From positions 1-22,113 of the forward strand of contig CABSNX010000005.1 in NCBI GenBank assembly GCA_902479205.1: DNA of 22,113 nt, in the 5' to 3' direction. Below, in pieces: positions 21,607-22,113 of this stretch. Under the pieces are notes generated by a model. The model searched no databases and had not been told where the DNA came from. It saw nothing but the letters and a program-made list of their open reading frames with translations. How positions within the stretch are numbered: position 1 is the stretch's first letter; the number at the start of each line of letters is the position of its first letter. The translations under genes were made by a program, and so were the position numbers. The stretch comes from an uncultured Collinsella sp. (GTDB lineage Bacteria > Actinomycetota > Coriobacteriia > Coriobacteriales > Coriobacteriaceae).

Positions 21607-22067
21607 TTGACGCAGCAGTTTACGATTTCCGTATCCCGACCGGATGGGATGCCCATCCCCGTCGTCGTTACCAAAAAGCGCGTCAAGAACTTCAACCTAC
21701 GCGTCACATCGAGCGGTGAGGTCCACGCCAGCGCACCGCTCGGCGCCAGCCGCGAGCGTATCGAAGCGTTTGTGAAGCGCAACAGCGCCTGGATTATCAG
21801 CCGACTTGCCCAGCGCGAGCAACGTCAGACGACGGCACAGGAGCCGCTCAGCCCCTCGTCCATCATTGCGCTTTGGGGCAAGCCCATCACGGTACAGGAC
21901 GCACTCGATCACAACTTTGTATCACCCGCACCGCGACCCAAACAGGCCACCTTCGCAAGTTTTATGGGTGCCGACAAGTCGAACGAACGCCCACAGGCCA
22001 AGCGGCTCGCAATCCTCGACGGTCTAACGTCCGACGAGCTCCAAGCCCACATCGACCAGCTCTATAC
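21607..22067 (+). CDS. YgjP/DUF45-type metallopeptidase, 3'-truncated
   Basis: The first 153 codons of a protein cut off by the adapter at 22068. The segment KKRVKNFNLRVTSSGEVHAS, then APLGASRERIEAFVKRNSAWI (about residues 22-62), is characteristic of the N-terminal half of YgjP-like predicted metal-dependent hydrolases (DUF45, M48-like). The expected HExxH zinc site lies further downstream and is missing. The start is TTG at 21607 with the SD gaagga six bases upstream; ATGs at 21544 and 21574 lie in or before the hairpin and lack an SD. Any residues past 22067, which would read CLLYTSDAADE, are adapter translation and not protein. Confidence 0.8.
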
Positions 22068-22113
22068 CTGTCTCTTATACACATCTGACGCTGCCGACGA
22101 ATAGCCTTGTGTA
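22068..22113. other. Nextera adapter read-through at contig end
   Basis: CTGTCTCTTATACACATCT at 22068-22086 is the complete Tn5 mosaic end. It is followed by the Read 1 adapter remainder (22087-22100), an 8-base index atagcctt (22101-22108) and gtgta, the start of the P5 arm. None of this is genomic. Confidence 0.98.

Noticed and set aside
22068..22104. Real C-terminus ending in CLLYTSDAADE for the last gene
   Set aside because: It is a translation of Nextera adapter sequence, not genomic DNA.

Overview
The window is a GC-rich, gene-dense bacterial contig. Its gene content and style suggest an actinobacterium of class Coriobacteriia, probably a gut Collinsella-like species. The clues are a clostridial-type short flavodoxin next to a DUF3793 protein, frequent GTG/TTG starts with strong purine Shine-Dalgarno (SD) sites, and an Fe-S aldo/keto reductase. 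The taxonomic call comes from recognising protein families by eye, not from a search. Both ends are artificial: bases 1-9 and 22068-22113 match Illumina Nextera transposon/adapter sequence, so the first and last genes are cut by library fragmentation.

Layout. 1-1687 (-): 3'-truncated secreted, propeller-like protein. 1960-3688: a small membrane HMA (heavy-metal) protein (-) diverges from a DUF3793-flavodoxin operon (+); a CsoR-like palindrome lies between them. 3806-6910 (-): a polar amino-acid ABC importer (binding lipoprotein, permease with an unusual extracytoplasmic domain, ATPase), with hairpins between the binding-protein and permease genes. 7058-10396 (-): endonuclease IV, a Gfo/Idh/MocA oxidoreductase and an Fe-S aldo/keto reductase. 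Two near-identical 86-bp palindromic repeats end just before the SD sites of the first two. 10559-11791 (+): a 64-codon cyclase-like fragment and a ketopantoate-reductase family gene. 11902-13072 (-): a small two-helix membrane protein and a secreted coiled-coil protein with a 3D/DPBB-like tail.

13384-15906: metY (-) and a LysR regulator (+) diverge from a shared regulatory region. The metY transcript has a leader of about 175 nt with a 17-residue upstream ORF and several mutually exclusive pairings. 15970-18492 (+): RNase HI, a second Gfo/Idh oxidoreductase coupled to an acylphosphatase, and a PerR-like Fur regulator. 18507-20398 (-): a Cof-type HAD phosphatase and a tight slyD-ureE-like pair. 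20519-21532 (+): an M19 dipeptidase. 21607 to the end (+): the start of a YgjP/DUF45-type metallopeptidase.

The window is mostly core metabolism and transport with a metal/redox flavour: HMA protein, Cys-rich DUF3793, flavodoxin, PerR-like Fur, UreE/SlyD. I see no prophage, CRISPR array, transposase, rRNA or tRNA. The most interesting non-standard signals are the repeated SD-proximal palindromes, the metY leader and the metal-linked divergent locus at 1.96-3.7 kb.
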